Positions 29,229 to 39,491 of a DNA stretch of 64,000 nt are shown here, piece after piece. The notes under the pieces were generated by a model. The model had not been told where the DNA came from, did not search any database, and saw only the letters and a program-made list of their open reading frames with translations. Every line of letters starts with the position of its first letter. Position 1 is the stretch's first letter. The stretch is from assembly GCA_002869385.1 (NCBI GenBank), contig PKTB01000017.1, positions 123,743-187,742 of the forward strand. The letters are read 5' to 3'. Source of the stretch: Marinilabiliales bacterium. Its GTDB lineage: Bacteria > Bacteroidota > Bacteroidia > Bacteroidales > ML635J-15. Position numbers and translations under genes: made by a program.

Positions 29229-30999
29229 ACTTTTTAGGACATCTGTTAGTAATCAAAGGAAGATTTAATGTTACAAGCGTTCCTTCTCGCTCTAAACCTT
29301 TAATTATAATATTTATATCTTTCTTGTTTTCTTTAACAAGCAATTTTAGTCTTTCTTTGGTAATATCAATAGCCATTGATTTATGAATACTTTCCTTAGC
29401 ATTTTTAATATTACTAATTCCAATACCATTATCTACAATATTAATATTGATATTTTTCTCTGTTTTGATTATTTCAATTTTTAGTTTTCCTCCCGATTTC
29501 ATTTTACGTAGCCCATGTTCAATTGCATTTTCAACAAAAGGTTGCAAAAGCATAGGAGGAATACAATAATAATCCAAATCAAATTCAACATCATATTGAA
29601 AAGAATATTCAAAAGAATTATTAAATCTAATAGTCTGTAAATTCAAATAATATTCTAGCATTTCTATCTCTTTAGCAAAAGTGATAAAATCTAGTGTATA
29701 AAAATTCAGGATAGATCGCATCAACTTTGCAAAATCAGATAAATATTTTGTTGCCTTTAATGGATTTTCCTGCAAAATATAATCCTGAACAGCACCTAAA
29801 GAATTAAAAATAAAATGAGTATTCATTTGCAAACGCAATAATCTTTGATTCAAATCTTTAATCCTTAAATCTGATTTTAATCTAATACTTCTATAAAAGA
29901 AAAAACTAAAAAACAAAAGTAAAACAATTGTTACTATTAACATAGCCTGAATTAACTGACTTCTTTGACTTTTTAGATTCTTTATTGCAATATCATTATT
30001 TAGATTTTTAATTTCTTGTTCTTTTTTTTCTGTTTCATATATAGTTTGCAATTCGAGTAATTGTCTATGTTTGTCGAGGCTATAAATCGAATCATAATAC
30101 CCCAAATACTTATCAAAACACTCCCTAAATTTTTCATTATTACCCATTTCAGAATAATTCAGAGTCATATTCTCATATATGGTTATTATCATTTGTGAAT
30201 AGCCGGTCTCAAGTGCGATATTCATGCCTTTGTTAAAATACTCATCTGCATAATCATGCATATTTATGTTCATATAAACACTTCCTATTGCATTTAAAGA
30301 AACAGCTATTTCATTTCTTAAACCTAAATTTTCTCTAATCTCATATGCTTTTTGATAATAATCCAATGCAATTTTATAATCAGCCATAGCACTATACACT
30401 GTGCCAATATTATGCAAGGAAACAGCAATCTTATATTTATCCCCAAATCGTTGACGTATTAACAATGATTTTTCAAAATAACTAATTGCAATTTTATTTT
30501 GACCCTGATATTTATGAATAAGTCCAATATTGTTTAAAACATCCGCTACTTTCAAGTCTAAATTTAAGACATAAAACACTCTAAGAGATTTTTTATAATA
30601 TTCTAGAGCCACATCATAATCTTTCCACGACATATATAGTATCCCCATACTATTATATGTTTGTGCTATTCCTTCAATATTTCCTGCAATATTATGTTTA
30701 TCAAGAGCTTGCTGGAAATAATTAATAGCTGTCGAAAAATCTCCTTTATCACGGTATATTATTGCTATCTGGTTAAGAGTTTCTCCACATTTTGCAATAT
30801 TTCTTTCTTTGGTATAGTATTTTAAACAATTTTCAAATATCAATAATGCCGAATCGGTTTTTCCACATAAATACAATTCTTTTGCTTTTCCAAAAACTGA
30901 ATCATTACAGCATTTGATAGATTCAACTTCTGCTAAACATTTATTTGGATTAATAAAGAATCCGACAACAACTATCAATATCAGATAAACACACTTCAT
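29206..30999 (-). CDS. TPR-domain LytS-like sensor histidine kinase
   Basis: A 597-residue kinase: N-terminal signal/anchor (MKCVYLILIVVVGFFI), periplasmic TPR array (AQTYNSMGILYMSWKDYDVA, AVSLHNIGTVYSAMADYKIA and others, residues about 50-320), a transmembrane helix near 355-375, the His_kinase domain of the LytS/YehU type with phosphoacceptor His in MNTHFIFNSLGAVQDYI, and HATPase (LLQPFVENAIEHGLRK, DNGIGIS). Intact. It is partnered with the overlapping LytTR regulator. An in-frame alternative start lies three codons upstream. Confidence 0.93.
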   Translation of the reverse strand: MKCVYLILIVVVGFFINPNKCLAEVESIKCCNDSVFGKAKELYLCGKTDSALLIFENCLKYYTKERNIAKCGETLNQIAIIYRDKGDFSTAINYFQQALDKHNIAGNIEGIAQTYNSMGILYMSWKDYDVALEYYKKSLRVFYVLNLDLKVADVLNNIGLIHKYQGQNKIAISYFEKSLLIRQRFGDKYKIAVSLHNIGTVYSAMADYKIALDYYQKAYEIRENLGLRNEIAVSLNAIGSVYMNINMHDYADEYFNKGMNIALETGYSQMIITIYENMTLNYSEMGNNEKFRECFDKYLGYYDSIYSLDKHRQLLELQTIYETEKKEQEIKNLNNDIAIKNLKSQRSQLIQAMLIVTIVLLLFFSFFFYRSIRLKSDLRIKDLNQRLLRLQMNTHFIFNSLGAVQDYILQENPLKATKYLSDFAKLMRSILNFYTLDFITFAKEIEMLEYYLNLQTIRFNNSFEYSFQYDVEFDLDYYCIPPMLLQPFVENAIEHGLRKMKSGGKLKIEIIKTEKNININIVDNGIGISNIKNAKESIHKSMAIDITKERLKLLVKENKKDINIIIKGLEREGTLVTLNLPLITNRCPKKYDKNSNN

Positions 31000-31215
31000 T
31001 AGCAACAAATTTAGTTGTTTTTTTATACTTACTCAAATATTATTCAGTTTATTACATTACAAATATCATCTAAATGAGTTTTATTACGACATACAGTAAT
31101 TGACACAAAGCATCCCATAATATTGCAAAAGCTTAATAACCAGTCTTAAAATCGGAAATAATATGTAAAATTAAACATTGGCATTAAGTTTGTCAATAAA
31201 AATCTGATAATTTTA

Positions 31216-31245
31216 TTTGATATTAAAATTCAAATACTACATTTG
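31216..31245 (+). promoter_or_regulatory. Bacteroidota-type promoter of the DUF5606 gene
   Basis: TTTG at 31216-31219 and TACATTTG at 31238-31245, spaced by 18 nt, match the -33 TTTG and -7 TAnnTTTG elements used by the Bacteroidota primary sigma factor. The gene starts 20 nt downstream. Confidence 0.7.
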
Positions 31246-31265
31246 CAGAACTAAATTTTAAAATT

Positions 31266-31709
31266 ATGTTTTTAGAAGGAATATTAGCAATCGCAGGACA
31301 ACCCGGACTTTTTAAATTAGTCTCGAAAGGGAAAAACAACGTAATTGTAGAATCAATGACAACAGGCAAAAGAATGCCGGCATTTGCAACATCAAGGATT
31401 AGTACATTGGAGGACGTCGCAATATACACATATGACGAAGACATTCCTCTAAAAGATGTATTTATTAGCATTTTTGAACAGTTTGAGGGAGAAAAAATTC
31501 TTCAAAATAAGCCAACAAACGATGATTATAAAGAATTTATGGAATCTGTACTACCTGATTTTGATCGTGACAGAGTTTATGTTTCTGATATCAAGAAAGT
31601 AGTAAATTGGTTCAATACACTTATCGACTTTGAAATCATTACATCAGAAAACATTAAAGAAGATGCTAAAGAAGAAAAAAGCGAAGAGCAGGAAGACACA
31701 AAAGAGTAA
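31266..31709 (+). CDS. DUF5606 protein
   Basis: A 147-residue cytosolic protein of a family confined largely to Bacteroidota. Conserved start MFLEGILAIAGQPGLFKLVS, then KNNVIVESMTTGKRMPAF, ISTLEDVAIYT and YKEFMESVLPDFDRDRVYVS; the tail is very acidic (EEKSEEQEDTKE). Function unknown. Monocistronic by its own promoter and terminator. Confidence 0.9.
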   Translation: MFLEGILAIAGQPGLFKLVSKGKNNVIVESMTTGKRMPAFATSRISTLEDVAIYTYDEDIPLKDVFISIFEQFEGEKILQNKPTNDDYKEFMESVLPDFDRDRVYVSDIKKVVNWFNTLIDFEIITSENIKEDAKEEKSEEQEDTKE

Positions 31710-31732
31710 AACTGTTTTATAATTAAATATCT

Positions 31733-31768
31733 AAGCCAATAAGTTTTCTTGTTGGCTTATTTTTTTTC
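31733..31768. terminator. Terminator between DUF5606 and GH97 genes
   Basis: An 11-bp stem (AAGCCAATAAG / CTTGTTGGCTT with one G-T pair) followed on the plus strand by nine T's. Its right arm overlaps the stop codon of the convergent GH97 gene. Confidence 0.85.
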
Positions 31769-33769
31769 TTCAAATATCATCACAAATCCCCCACCTTCTT
31801 TCATTTGAACATCAGGTGTTTCGTTTGATTTAAATGTTTTATGTCCAATCAGATATTTCTCGGGATATTTTTCGTAATGCGATAACAAGTGATCTTTTAT
31901 ATAAAAGCAATCATAGGTTTTATCTGGCTCGAGAAATTCGGGCAGGTTTATTAACACACCTCGCCTATTTTCATTTGTAATTCCGGCTACAAACCATTTA
32001 TCACCACTACGTCTGGCTATGACAATATACTCACCTATTTCTGAGCTTAAAACTTTTGTATCATCCCATGTAGCAGGAATCTCTTTTACAATCTCAAGTG
32101 CAGGATGATTCTTGTAATTATCTATAAGGTCTGCTGCCATTAACACAGGACTATATAAAACAACCATCAATGCAATCTGATTAGATAATGTTGAATGAAC
32201 TGCTGTTTTCCCATCATCCAAATCATTCCACTTTTTCTTTTCAGATAATGAATTACTAAAATCAATATCAAAAATTCCCGGAGTATAATCTATTGGGCCG
32301 GCAATACCTCTTGTAAATGGAATAATACATGTATGCGATGGTGGATTCCCTTCACTCCATGCATTCCATTCCATTCCACGAACACCTTCAAAACTCAAAA
32401 GATTTGGATATGTTCTTGCTAATCCTGAAGGTATAACAGGTTCATGAACATCTAGCATGATTCCATAATACATTGCTGTACGCATTACTTTATTATAGTG
32501 ATTAACCATAAACTGTCCGTGATGACTCTCACCTTCGGGTTTTATCCCACCAGCATATCCGGTTTTTACATATTTAATACCATGGTTCTGATAAAACTGA
32601 AATGCTTTTTCAATATTCTTCTCGTATGATAATATATCTCCACCGGTCTCATGATGACCAATAATCTCAATATCTTTTGATTTAGCATACCTTACAATAC
32701 TATCAATATCAAAATCGGGATAAGGAGTTGAGAAATAAAAAGCTTCTGCCTTTCCCCAGTCTTCCCAGCCAGTATTCCAACCTTCAATAAGAACAGCATC
32801 AAATCCATTTTTTGCAGCAAAATCAATATATTGTATTGTATTTTCTGTTGTTGCAGCATGTCTGTTTTTAGAAATCCCCCAATCAGAAATGCCAAGATGC
32901 ATCTCCCACCAAATTCCAACATATTTCGCAGGCTCTATCCAATCCAAATCTTGTTTCGAAGGAGGCTCATTCAGATTATATAAAATTGATGATTCTATAA
33001 GATCTCCGGGATTATCTGCAACGAGTATAACTCTCCAGGGTGATTCAAATCCACCACTAGTTTTAACTTTGGTACCATCAGCCCACGGGACAAGATTGGT
33101 TTTAAACTCAAATAAATCTGTTTTAAGCAATGTCATTGAGGAATAATTATCAATATCTGCTTCACAAATACTATAATAGACTCCGGATTGTGATTTTAGT
33201 GTTACAGGTGCGGCAACATGTTCACATTCGCTAAGTTTTGTTTTTTTATATAGTTTTTCATATGTATTATAATCTGCCCATATCCACCATACATCCATAT
33301 CCTCTTTAAAACGGAATTTGGTTTCTTCACTGATTATTACAATTGAATCAGTTGCATCGTGACTTTTATATCTGAATGCAACTCCATCGTCATATGCCCT
33401 AAAAATCACCTCGATCTGACGATCACTGTTTACCTGATTAAGTACAACATATATTTCATTATAATTATTCCTGATACTACTGTACTGCCCCCACTTAGGT
33501 TCCCATATTTCATCTACTGTTCTTTCTTCGTATGTATGAATGTCAAGTTTTTTACAAGAATCTCCATTTGCAAAAACATATCCAAGCTCTGCATGTTCAA
33601 TCCTTACAGTATCTTTATAAATCAAACCATACACAAAACTATCGTCTTCTATTCCAGCACGAATAATGATTTCTCCAGATGGAGATTGGAGCTCTACCCT
33701 CTCCTGTGACAAAACCAAAATGCTAATAAAAAGTAGCAAAAAGATGTTCAGACATTTCTTTAAAACCAT
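31757..33769 (-). CDS. Glycoside hydrolase family 97 (SusB-like alpha-glucosidase)
   Basis: A 670-residue exported enzyme: signal peptide (LNIFLLLFISILVLSQ), N-terminal beta-sandwich (VELQSPSGEIIIRAGIEDD), TIM-barrel catalytic domain and C-terminal beta domain. GH97 landmarks are EPKWGQYSSIRNNYNEI, EGWNTGWEDWGK, KYVKTGYAGG, LDVHEPVIPSGLARTYPN and FEGVRGMEWNAW. The Gly in KTGYAGG at the position of the retaining-type nucleophile Asp favours the inverting SusB-like subgroup; that assignment is from memory of the family and not certain. It would release glucose from alpha-glucans or maltooligosaccharides in the periplasm. It is not in a visible sus locus: no SusC/SusD pair is nearby. Confidence 0.92.
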   Translation of the reverse strand: MVLKKCLNIFLLLFISILVLSQERVELQSPSGEIIIRAGIEDDSFVYGLIYKDTVRIEHAELGYVFANGDSCKKLDIHTYEERTVDEIWEPKWGQYSSIRNNYNEIYVVLNQVNSDRQIEVIFRAYDDGVAFRYKSHDATDSIVIISEETKFRFKEDMDVWWIWADYNTYEKLYKKTKLSECEHVAAPVTLKSQSGVYYSICEADIDNYSSMTLLKTDLFEFKTNLVPWADGTKVKTSGGFESPWRVILVADNPGDLIESSILYNLNEPPSKQDLDWIEPAKYVGIWWEMHLGISDWGISKNRHAATTENTIQYIDFAAKNGFDAVLIEGWNTGWEDWGKAEAFYFSTPYPDFDIDSIVRYAKSKDIEIIGHHETGGDILSYEKNIEKAFQFYQNHGIKYVKTGYAGGIKPEGESHHGQFMVNHYNKVMRTAMYYGIMLDVHEPVIPSGLARTYPNLLSFEGVRGMEWNAWSEGNPPSHTCIIPFTRGIAGPIDYTPGIFDIDFSNSLSEKKKWNDLDDGKTAVHSTLSNQIALMVVLYSPVLMAADLIDNYKNHPALEIVKEIPATWDDTKVLSSEIGEYIVIARRSGDKWFVAGITNENRRGVLINLPEFLEPDKTYDCFYIKDHLLSHYEKYPEKYLIGHKTFKSNETPDVQMKEGGGFVMIFEEKK

Positions 33770-33786
33770 AAAGAACTAATAACCAA

Positions 33787-36117
33787 TTAATATGCCAGGC
33801 TTTTCACTGCTAAAACAATATTCTCATTTGTTGCCGGTAGTTTTAAGTCTGGTTCAATAGTATGTTCCTTTATTGAAGCTATAGCATATTTTGCAGCAAA
33901 CCAAACCGACAAACCTAAAACAAATGGAGGTTCACCAACTGCTTTACTTCTTCGAATTGTATTATAATTAGGATATCCTTCTAAAAGTTTCACATTAAAT
34001 ACTTGAGGGATATCGCGAATACTAGGTATTTTATATGTATCCGGAGAGTGGTTAAGAAGATTACCCTTATCATCGTATTTCATTTCTTCTCCGGTTACCC
34101 ATCCCATTCCTTGAACATAAGCACCTTCAATCTGACCTATATCGATATTAGGCAAAACAGATTCTCCTACATCATGAAGAATATCTGCTCTAAGCACCTT
34201 CAGGTATCCAGTTAAAGTATCAACTTGTACTTCTGAAACAGCCATTCCAAATGCATAATAATGGAAAGGACTTCCTTTACCTTCAGTTCTATCAAAATGG
34301 ATATCAGGAGTACGATAAAAACCTGTTGCACTGAGACTAATCTGACCAATGTAAGCTTTACCAATAAGTTCCTCAAAACTGAATTTTTTATCTTGATGAT
34401 TCTTATCAAATATCATATCATTTTCGAATACAATATCATCAGGATTTGAAGTAATTTTGTATTCATCTAGGTAAAGATTTGAGGCAAAGTCTGCAATTCT
34501 CTTTTTTAATTTATCAATTCAATTTTTTACAGCCATTCCATTCAAGTCTGTACCGGACGATGCAGCAGTAGCTGAAGTATTAGGAACTTTTGAAGTATTG
34601 GTTGCATTTACTTTTATTCTTTCGAGTGACACACCAAACTCAAGAGCTGCAATCTTTCTGATTTTTGTATATAAGCCCTGCCCCATTTCTGTTCCACCAT
34701 GATTAACCAAAATTGTTCCATCATTATATACATTAATTAATGCTCCTGCCTGATTTAAGAACGATGTTGTAAAAGATATTCCAAACTTAACAGGAGTAAG
34801 TGCAATACCTCTCTTCACAAACTCATTTTCATTATTGTATTTATCGATTTCAGCTTTGCGTTTCAAATAATCAGACGATTTCATTATCTGATCGTGAATC
34901 ACATACAATCTGTTATGTTCTACTTTTGTTCCATATGGTGCAATATTCCTATCATCTATACCATAGAAATTTACATTTTTAACTTCTACAGGATCTTTCT
35001 TTAACTGAAATGCAATCTTTTCCAGTATATTTTCGATACAGAATATTCCCTGAGGTGCTCCAAAACCCCTAAATGCAACATTTGAAGGGATATTAGTTTT
35101 CATCGTATAAGCAAGAATTCGCATATTTGGAATAAAATAGGAATTTTCTGCGTGCAACATACCTCTTTCGAGAATAGCCATTGTTAAATCTGTTGCATAG
35201 CCACCATTTACATAGTGTTTTAGGTCAGCAGCAATAACTCGACCACTGTCATCAAATCCAACTTTGTATTTATAAAGATAGGGGTGTCTTTTACCGGTAA
35301 TTTTTTGGTCAACATCTCTAAACAGTCTGATTTTTACAGGTCGTCCGGTTTTAACAGCGAGTAATGCAGACCAAGCAGCAACATGATTCCCAGAAGTTTC
35401 TTTTCCTCCAAAAGCACCACCCATACGGCGACATTCTACCTCAACTTCGTGTTTTCCTACACCTAAAACCTCTGCAATAATTGCCTGAGTTTCAGATGGA
35501 TGCTGAGTTGAGCTATATGCTTTAAGTTCGTCTCCCTCACCTGGAACAGACATACATATTTGAGTTTCAAGATACCACTGTTCTTGCCCACCTGACTCAA
35601 ATTCACCTTCAATAATATGCTGTGATGATTTAAACCCGGATTCAATATCGCCAATTTCAATTTTACGTTCGGGTTGCAATAATGAGTTCTTTGCAATAGC
35701 ATCCTGAATTGTAATAATTGGTTCTAGTATTTCATATTCAACATCAATAAGAGACATTGCTTCATCAGCTGCTCTTTGATTCTCAGCAGCAATAATAAAC
35801 ATTGCCTGACCTATGCACTCAACCAAATCTTCAGCAAGAACTGGTTCGTCGTGAATAACTGGTCCCATTTGATTATGCCCGGGAATATCTTTATAAGATA
35901 AAACTGCATGTACACCTTTGACCTGCTTTGCTTTTTCAATATCAAACGACAAAATCTTTGCATGAGCATTAGGACTTGTGTAAATATATCCATGCAAAAG
36001 TCTATCTGACATTGGCATATCATCAATATATACAGCTTCACCTGTTACCTGATATTTTGCTGATTCGTGTTGTATGTTTTTTTTCATTTCTTTATTGCTT
36101 AAATTTAACGTTGCCAC
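33787..36117 (-). pseudogene. xdhB: Xanthine dehydrogenase molybdenum-binding subunit, in-frame TGA
   Basis: Molybdopterin subunit of 776 codons. Seen: GGAFGGKETSGN (Moco loop), AFRGFGAPQG (substrate Arg and Moco contact), GGTEMGQGLYTK and the active-site Glu in VGEPPFVLGLSVWFA near the C-terminus, all in the order expected for xanthine oxidase family enzymes. TGA at 34519-34521 (codon 533) interrupts MAVKN-*-IDKLKKRIADF; a Gly, Arg or Ala codon would fit. The C-terminal quarter, including the catalytic Glu, lies beyond the stop, so truncated protein cannot work. It oxidises hypoxanthine or xanthine with the FeS/FAD subunit encoded 49 nt upstream. Confidence 0.92.
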
Positions 36118-36166
36118 CAGAACACAAATACACGAATCGTATTCTTGTGTTTTAGTGATTTAATGG

Positions 36167-37600
36167 CTATTTTGCAGTCTCTGACCAGAATTTTAACAAT
36201 AGATTTGCAGCCATAATATTTCTGGCTTCTGCCCCAGAACGTGCATCAGAAATTGGTTTATAATCATTTATCAATTCCTTCATAGCCATTTCGACATTTG
36301 TTCTATTCCATTCTTTACCAAGAAGAGCTTTTTCTGTTTTTTCTGCTCGTTTTGTCCATGCAGCCATTCCACCGTAAAAGATTGCGATATCTACAACCTT
36401 GTCTTTTTCAAGTTTTAAAGAAAAGCATGCACTAACTGTTGATATATCAAGATCTTTACGTTTACTATTCTTATAAGATTTAACAATTGTGTCCTTGTCA
36501 GGCAAAGGAACTTCAACTTTGGTAATTAATTCATCTTTCTCACAAAGTGTCTGACGGTAGCCCGTAATAAATTCACGTAACTTAACTTTTCTTTGAGCCC
36601 CGGCTTTTTTAAGATATAGATCAGCATCATAAGCCATTAACACAGGAATTGAATCCCCAATTGTTGATGCAGAACCCAGATTACCACCCAAACAAGCTCG
36701 ATTACGAATTTGACGAGAACCAAAATAACTTAACATCTCATATAATGCTGACAACTTATTTTTACTTTTTAGTCTGACATCCTCCAGACTATAATTAGCG
36801 CCAAAAGTAATAATATCTTTAGATTCGCTAACAAAAGACATATCAACAACCTGCGATAAATCAATAATCTCAGGAATAAGCTCATTCTTTTTTGTAACCC
36901 TAAGAGCGACATCTGTAGACCCAGAAACAATTACTGCATTTGGAAAATCTCTACGCAACTTCAAAGCTTCAGTTTTACTAAATGGAAGCCAGTATTTCTG
37001 TTCATCTGTTTCAATTTTAATTGTCAGAGTTCGATCTATAGAATTTAACAATTGCTTAGTCTTAGATTCAGATTTCTCGATATCATCTACGGTTTTGTTT
37101 TTACAGGCATATTCTGTTGCCTGAATAATCGGACGATAACCTGTACATCTACACAAGTTTCCAGCAAGCGCATCAGTAATCTCAGCTTTATCCGGGACAT
37201 TCTCTTGCTTATACAATGCATACATTGACATTACAAAACCAGGAGTACAAAAACCACATTGAGAACCATCAAATTCATAAAGAGCCTTTTGAACCAAATG
37301 TAGATTATCTGATGTTCCAAGATTCTCAGATGTAATAATATATTTTCCATGTACTGATGGTAAAAATATTAAACAGGAATCATATGCTCTATATTGCATT
37401 TTACCTTTAACCAAATCTGCAATAACAACAGTACATGCTACACAATCACCTTCGCCACACCCTTCTTTTACACTTTTATGTCCGGATAATGTCCTTAAAT
37501 AATGTAACAATGTTGTAGTTGGTGAATATTCAATATTATTAAATTCAACTTCCTGAATTTTCCCATCTAAAACAAATGATATTTTATTGTTAATTTTCAT
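36167..37600 (-). CDS. xdhA: Xanthine dehydrogenase FeS/FAD subunit
   Basis: A 477-residue subunit. The N-terminal [2Fe-2S] domain has GCGEGDCVACTVV near residue 50, and the second cluster is GSQCGFCTPGFVMSMYALY with LAGNLCRCTGYRPI. The FAD-binding domain follows (IVSGSTDVALRV, RNRACLGGNLGSASTIGDS). It passes electrons from the Moco subunit to FAD and NAD. Intact, unlike its partner. It lies 6 nt after xdhC in the same direction. Confidence 0.94.
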   Translation of the reverse strand: MKINNKISFVLDGKIQEVEFNNIEYSPTTTLLHYLRTLSGHKSVKEGCGEGDCVACTVVIADLVKGKMQYRAYDSCLIFLPSVHGKYIITSENLGTSDNLHLVQKALYEFDGSQCGFCTPGFVMSMYALYKQENVPDKAEITDALAGNLCRCTGYRPIIQATEYACKNKTVDDIEKSESKTKQLLNSIDRTLTIKIETDEQKYWLPFSKTEALKLRRDFPNAVIVSGSTDVALRVTKKNELIPEIIDLSQVVDMSFVSESKDIITFGANYSLEDVRLKSKNKLSALYEMLSYFGSRQIRNRACLGGNLGSASTIGDSIPVLMAYDADLYLKKAGAQRKVKLREFITGYRQTLCEKDELITKVEVPLPDKDTIVKSYKNSKRKDLDISTVSACFSLKLEKDKVVDIAIFYGGMAAWTKRAEKTEKALLGKEWNRTNVEMAMKELINDYKPISDARSGAEARNIMAANLLLKFWSETAK

Positions 37601-37606
37601 ACTATA

Positions 37607-38368
37607 CTAATTATTATTCTTAACGTCTATTAACTTTGCCAAGATACTAACAGCAATCTCTTCTGGTGTCTCGCAGTTAATTGGCACACCAATAGGCATA
37701 TCTATTTTTTCAATTTTTTCTTGGGATAATATTTTACCTGCTATCAAATCATCTTTTGCTTTTTGAACCTTTCGTGAGCTGCCAATCATTCCCAAATAAT
37801 GGTGTGGTTTATTACAGACTTTTGAAAGAACTTCAAAATCGTATTTATGCTCATGGGTCATAATAACAACAAAGGTCTTTTCATTAAAAGTAGCCCTATT
37901 GATAAAGTCAGTAAAATTACCATTAAATGTATTAAGTTCTGAGGTATTATAATCTTCAAATATCCCTTGACGTTCATCAATCATTGTAATCTGAAAACCA
38001 ATTCCTACAGCCATTTTACTTAAAGCTCTGCCTACATGACCAGCACCAAAAATATATAAATCCGGTTTTATTGCAAGAGGTTCAATATAGACCTGCATTG
38101 CACCACCACATTCCATCTGAAGGTCTGCTTTTAGATTATATTTATAAAGTAAAGGAATACCTGTTTTTATAACTTCTAATGCTTTTTTCATAGTCTCCAG
38201 CTCAACACTTCCGCCACCTATTGTACCTATTATAGTACTATCAGGTAAAACAAGCATTCTTGATCCTGATTTTCTTGGTGATGAGCCATCGGTTTCAACA
38301 ACAGTGCACATAGCAGCAGGTTTATTTAATTGAATAAGCTCTGCTGCTTCTAGTAATATATCTTTCAT
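37607..38368 (-). CDS. xdhC: XdhC-type molybdenum cofactor maturation chaperone
   Basis: A 253-residue protein with an N-terminal XdhC/CoxI domain (MCTVVETDGSSPRKSGSRML, GTIGGGSVE) and a C-terminal Rossmann domain (LYIFGAGHVGRALSKMA, MTHEHKYDFEVL, YLGMIGSSRK). XdhC binds Moco, helps its sulfuration and hands it to the Moco subunit. First gene of the xdhC-xdhA-xdhB operon. Confidence 0.93.
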   Translation of the reverse strand: MKDILLEAAELIQLNKPAAMCTVVETDGSSPRKSGSRMLVLPDSTIIGTIGGGSVELETMKKALEVIKTGIPLLYKYNLKADLQMECGGAMQVYIEPLAIKPDLYIFGAGHVGRALSKMAVGIGFQITMIDERQGIFEDYNTSELNTFNGNFTDFINRATFNEKTFVVIMTHEHKYDFEVLSKVCNKPHHYLGMIGSSRKVQKAKDDLIAGKILSQEKIEKIDMPIGVPINCETPEEIAVSILAKLIDVKNNN

Positions 38369-38548
38369 TTAATGTCCTATTTGTATAGAACAAAATTAAT
38401 AAAAAAGATGATATTTTTAAATTATATATTTAAGAAATGATTACAGTTTAACGAGTTTGTAGATAAACTGGACAAACAGTTATCTTTAATATAAATTAAA
38501 AGTTTAATAAATAAACGGAAACGATGAGTATTTTAAGTCCGATTGGCA

Positions 38549-38594
38549 TCTTTGATGTTTAAACGCGATCGGAGTCACGCTTAAACATCAAAAG
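38549..38594. repeat. Inverted repeat upstream of xdhC
   Basis: Arms CTTTGATGTTTAA and TTAAACATCAAAAG around a centre ACGCGATCGGAGTCACGC. The intergenic gap 38369-38616 holds nothing else that I can name. No T run follows on either strand, so a plain terminator is unlikely. Confidence 0.7.
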
Positions 38595-38616
38595 ATTATG
38601 TGATAATATTGATTTA

Positions 38617-39432
38617 CTAAATCTCAATCAGCACATCACAAATACATCTAAAGCCTAGCCATGCATGAGGTTTATCGTATTCAAAATTGGATTCAACAGT
38701 AACTTCCTCAGGTTCATGTTTCCAACTACCCCCTTTAGCAAGTTCTTTTTGAGATGTCATTTCTGCAACGTTACCTATAATATTATAAACTCCTAGTTTA
38801 TTTGGCCAATACGATTCTGCAGGAGCTGTAATATCAGACATGTCTGAGGACATTGAAATAATTGTATCCCTAGAAATAAGATTGTATTTTTTAACTCCTT
38901 GCATCTTTTTCTTTCTAAATTTCTTCTGCGTCCTTTTTGAATATGGCAATTGAGCAATAGCTTCCCATTCCTCAACTGAAGGAAGTCTGTAATTAACATA
39001 CTTAGGAATATCAGTTGCGGTTTTCAAAGTGTCAATATTTAATTTATTGATTTTAATAAAAAGCATTTCGTTTACACGATCTGATCTCCATTCACAATAC
39101 ATTACCGCTTGATCATAACTAACTCCAACCAAAGGATATTCCGAATAAGCAGGATGTCTAAAATATAGTTTAGCCATTGGTTCGTTGTATGCAAGATCAT
39201 CTGACCAAACTGCAGTATCTGGTAAAATTGAAATATATTCTTTTGAATCTATACCATATTTCTCTTTTGTCCAATAAAGGAATTCTCGATAATCGATATT
39301 ACGAACCTCAGTTTTATCAATAAAGAGAGAGTCATTTACTTTGACAGTTCCCGGAGGGACAATTGGTTTGGCAGAAAATAAACTAGCTGAAATAATTATT
39401 CCAAGAAATAAAGAAAAAAGAATACGTTTCAT
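38617..39432 (-). CDS. Exported FGE/SUMF1-fold protein (GldJ/GldK-like domain)
   Basis: A 271-residue protein with signal peptide (LFSLFLGIIISASLFSA) and an FGE-sulfatase domain: VPPGTVKVNDSLFIDKTEVRN, YPLVGVSYDQAVMYCEWRSDR, YRLPSVEEWEAIAQ, GNVAEMTSQKELAKGGSWKH and LGFRCICDV. The fold is shared by GldJ and GldK of the gliding/T9SS machinery. No lipobox is evident and the protein is shorter than GldJ, so I call a paralog only. Formylglycine-generating activity is not implied. Confidence 0.85.
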   Translation of the reverse strand: MKRILFSLFLGIIISASLFSAKPIVPPGTVKVNDSLFIDKTEVRNIDYREFLYWTKEKYGIDSKEYISILPDTAVWSDDLAYNEPMAKLYFRHPAYSEYPLVGVSYDQAVMYCEWRSDRVNEMLFIKINKLNIDTLKTATDIPKYVNYRLPSVEEWEAIAQLPYSKRTQKKFRKKKMQGVKKYNLISRDTIISMSSDMSDITAPAESYWPNKLGVYNIIGNVAEMTSQKELAKGGSWKHEPEEVTVESNFEYDKPHAWLGFRCICDVLIEI

Positions 39433-39491
39433 AACAGTGCTTTTAAGTTTGATTATGTAACGTCAATATTTCAAATATTATTATGAGTGTA

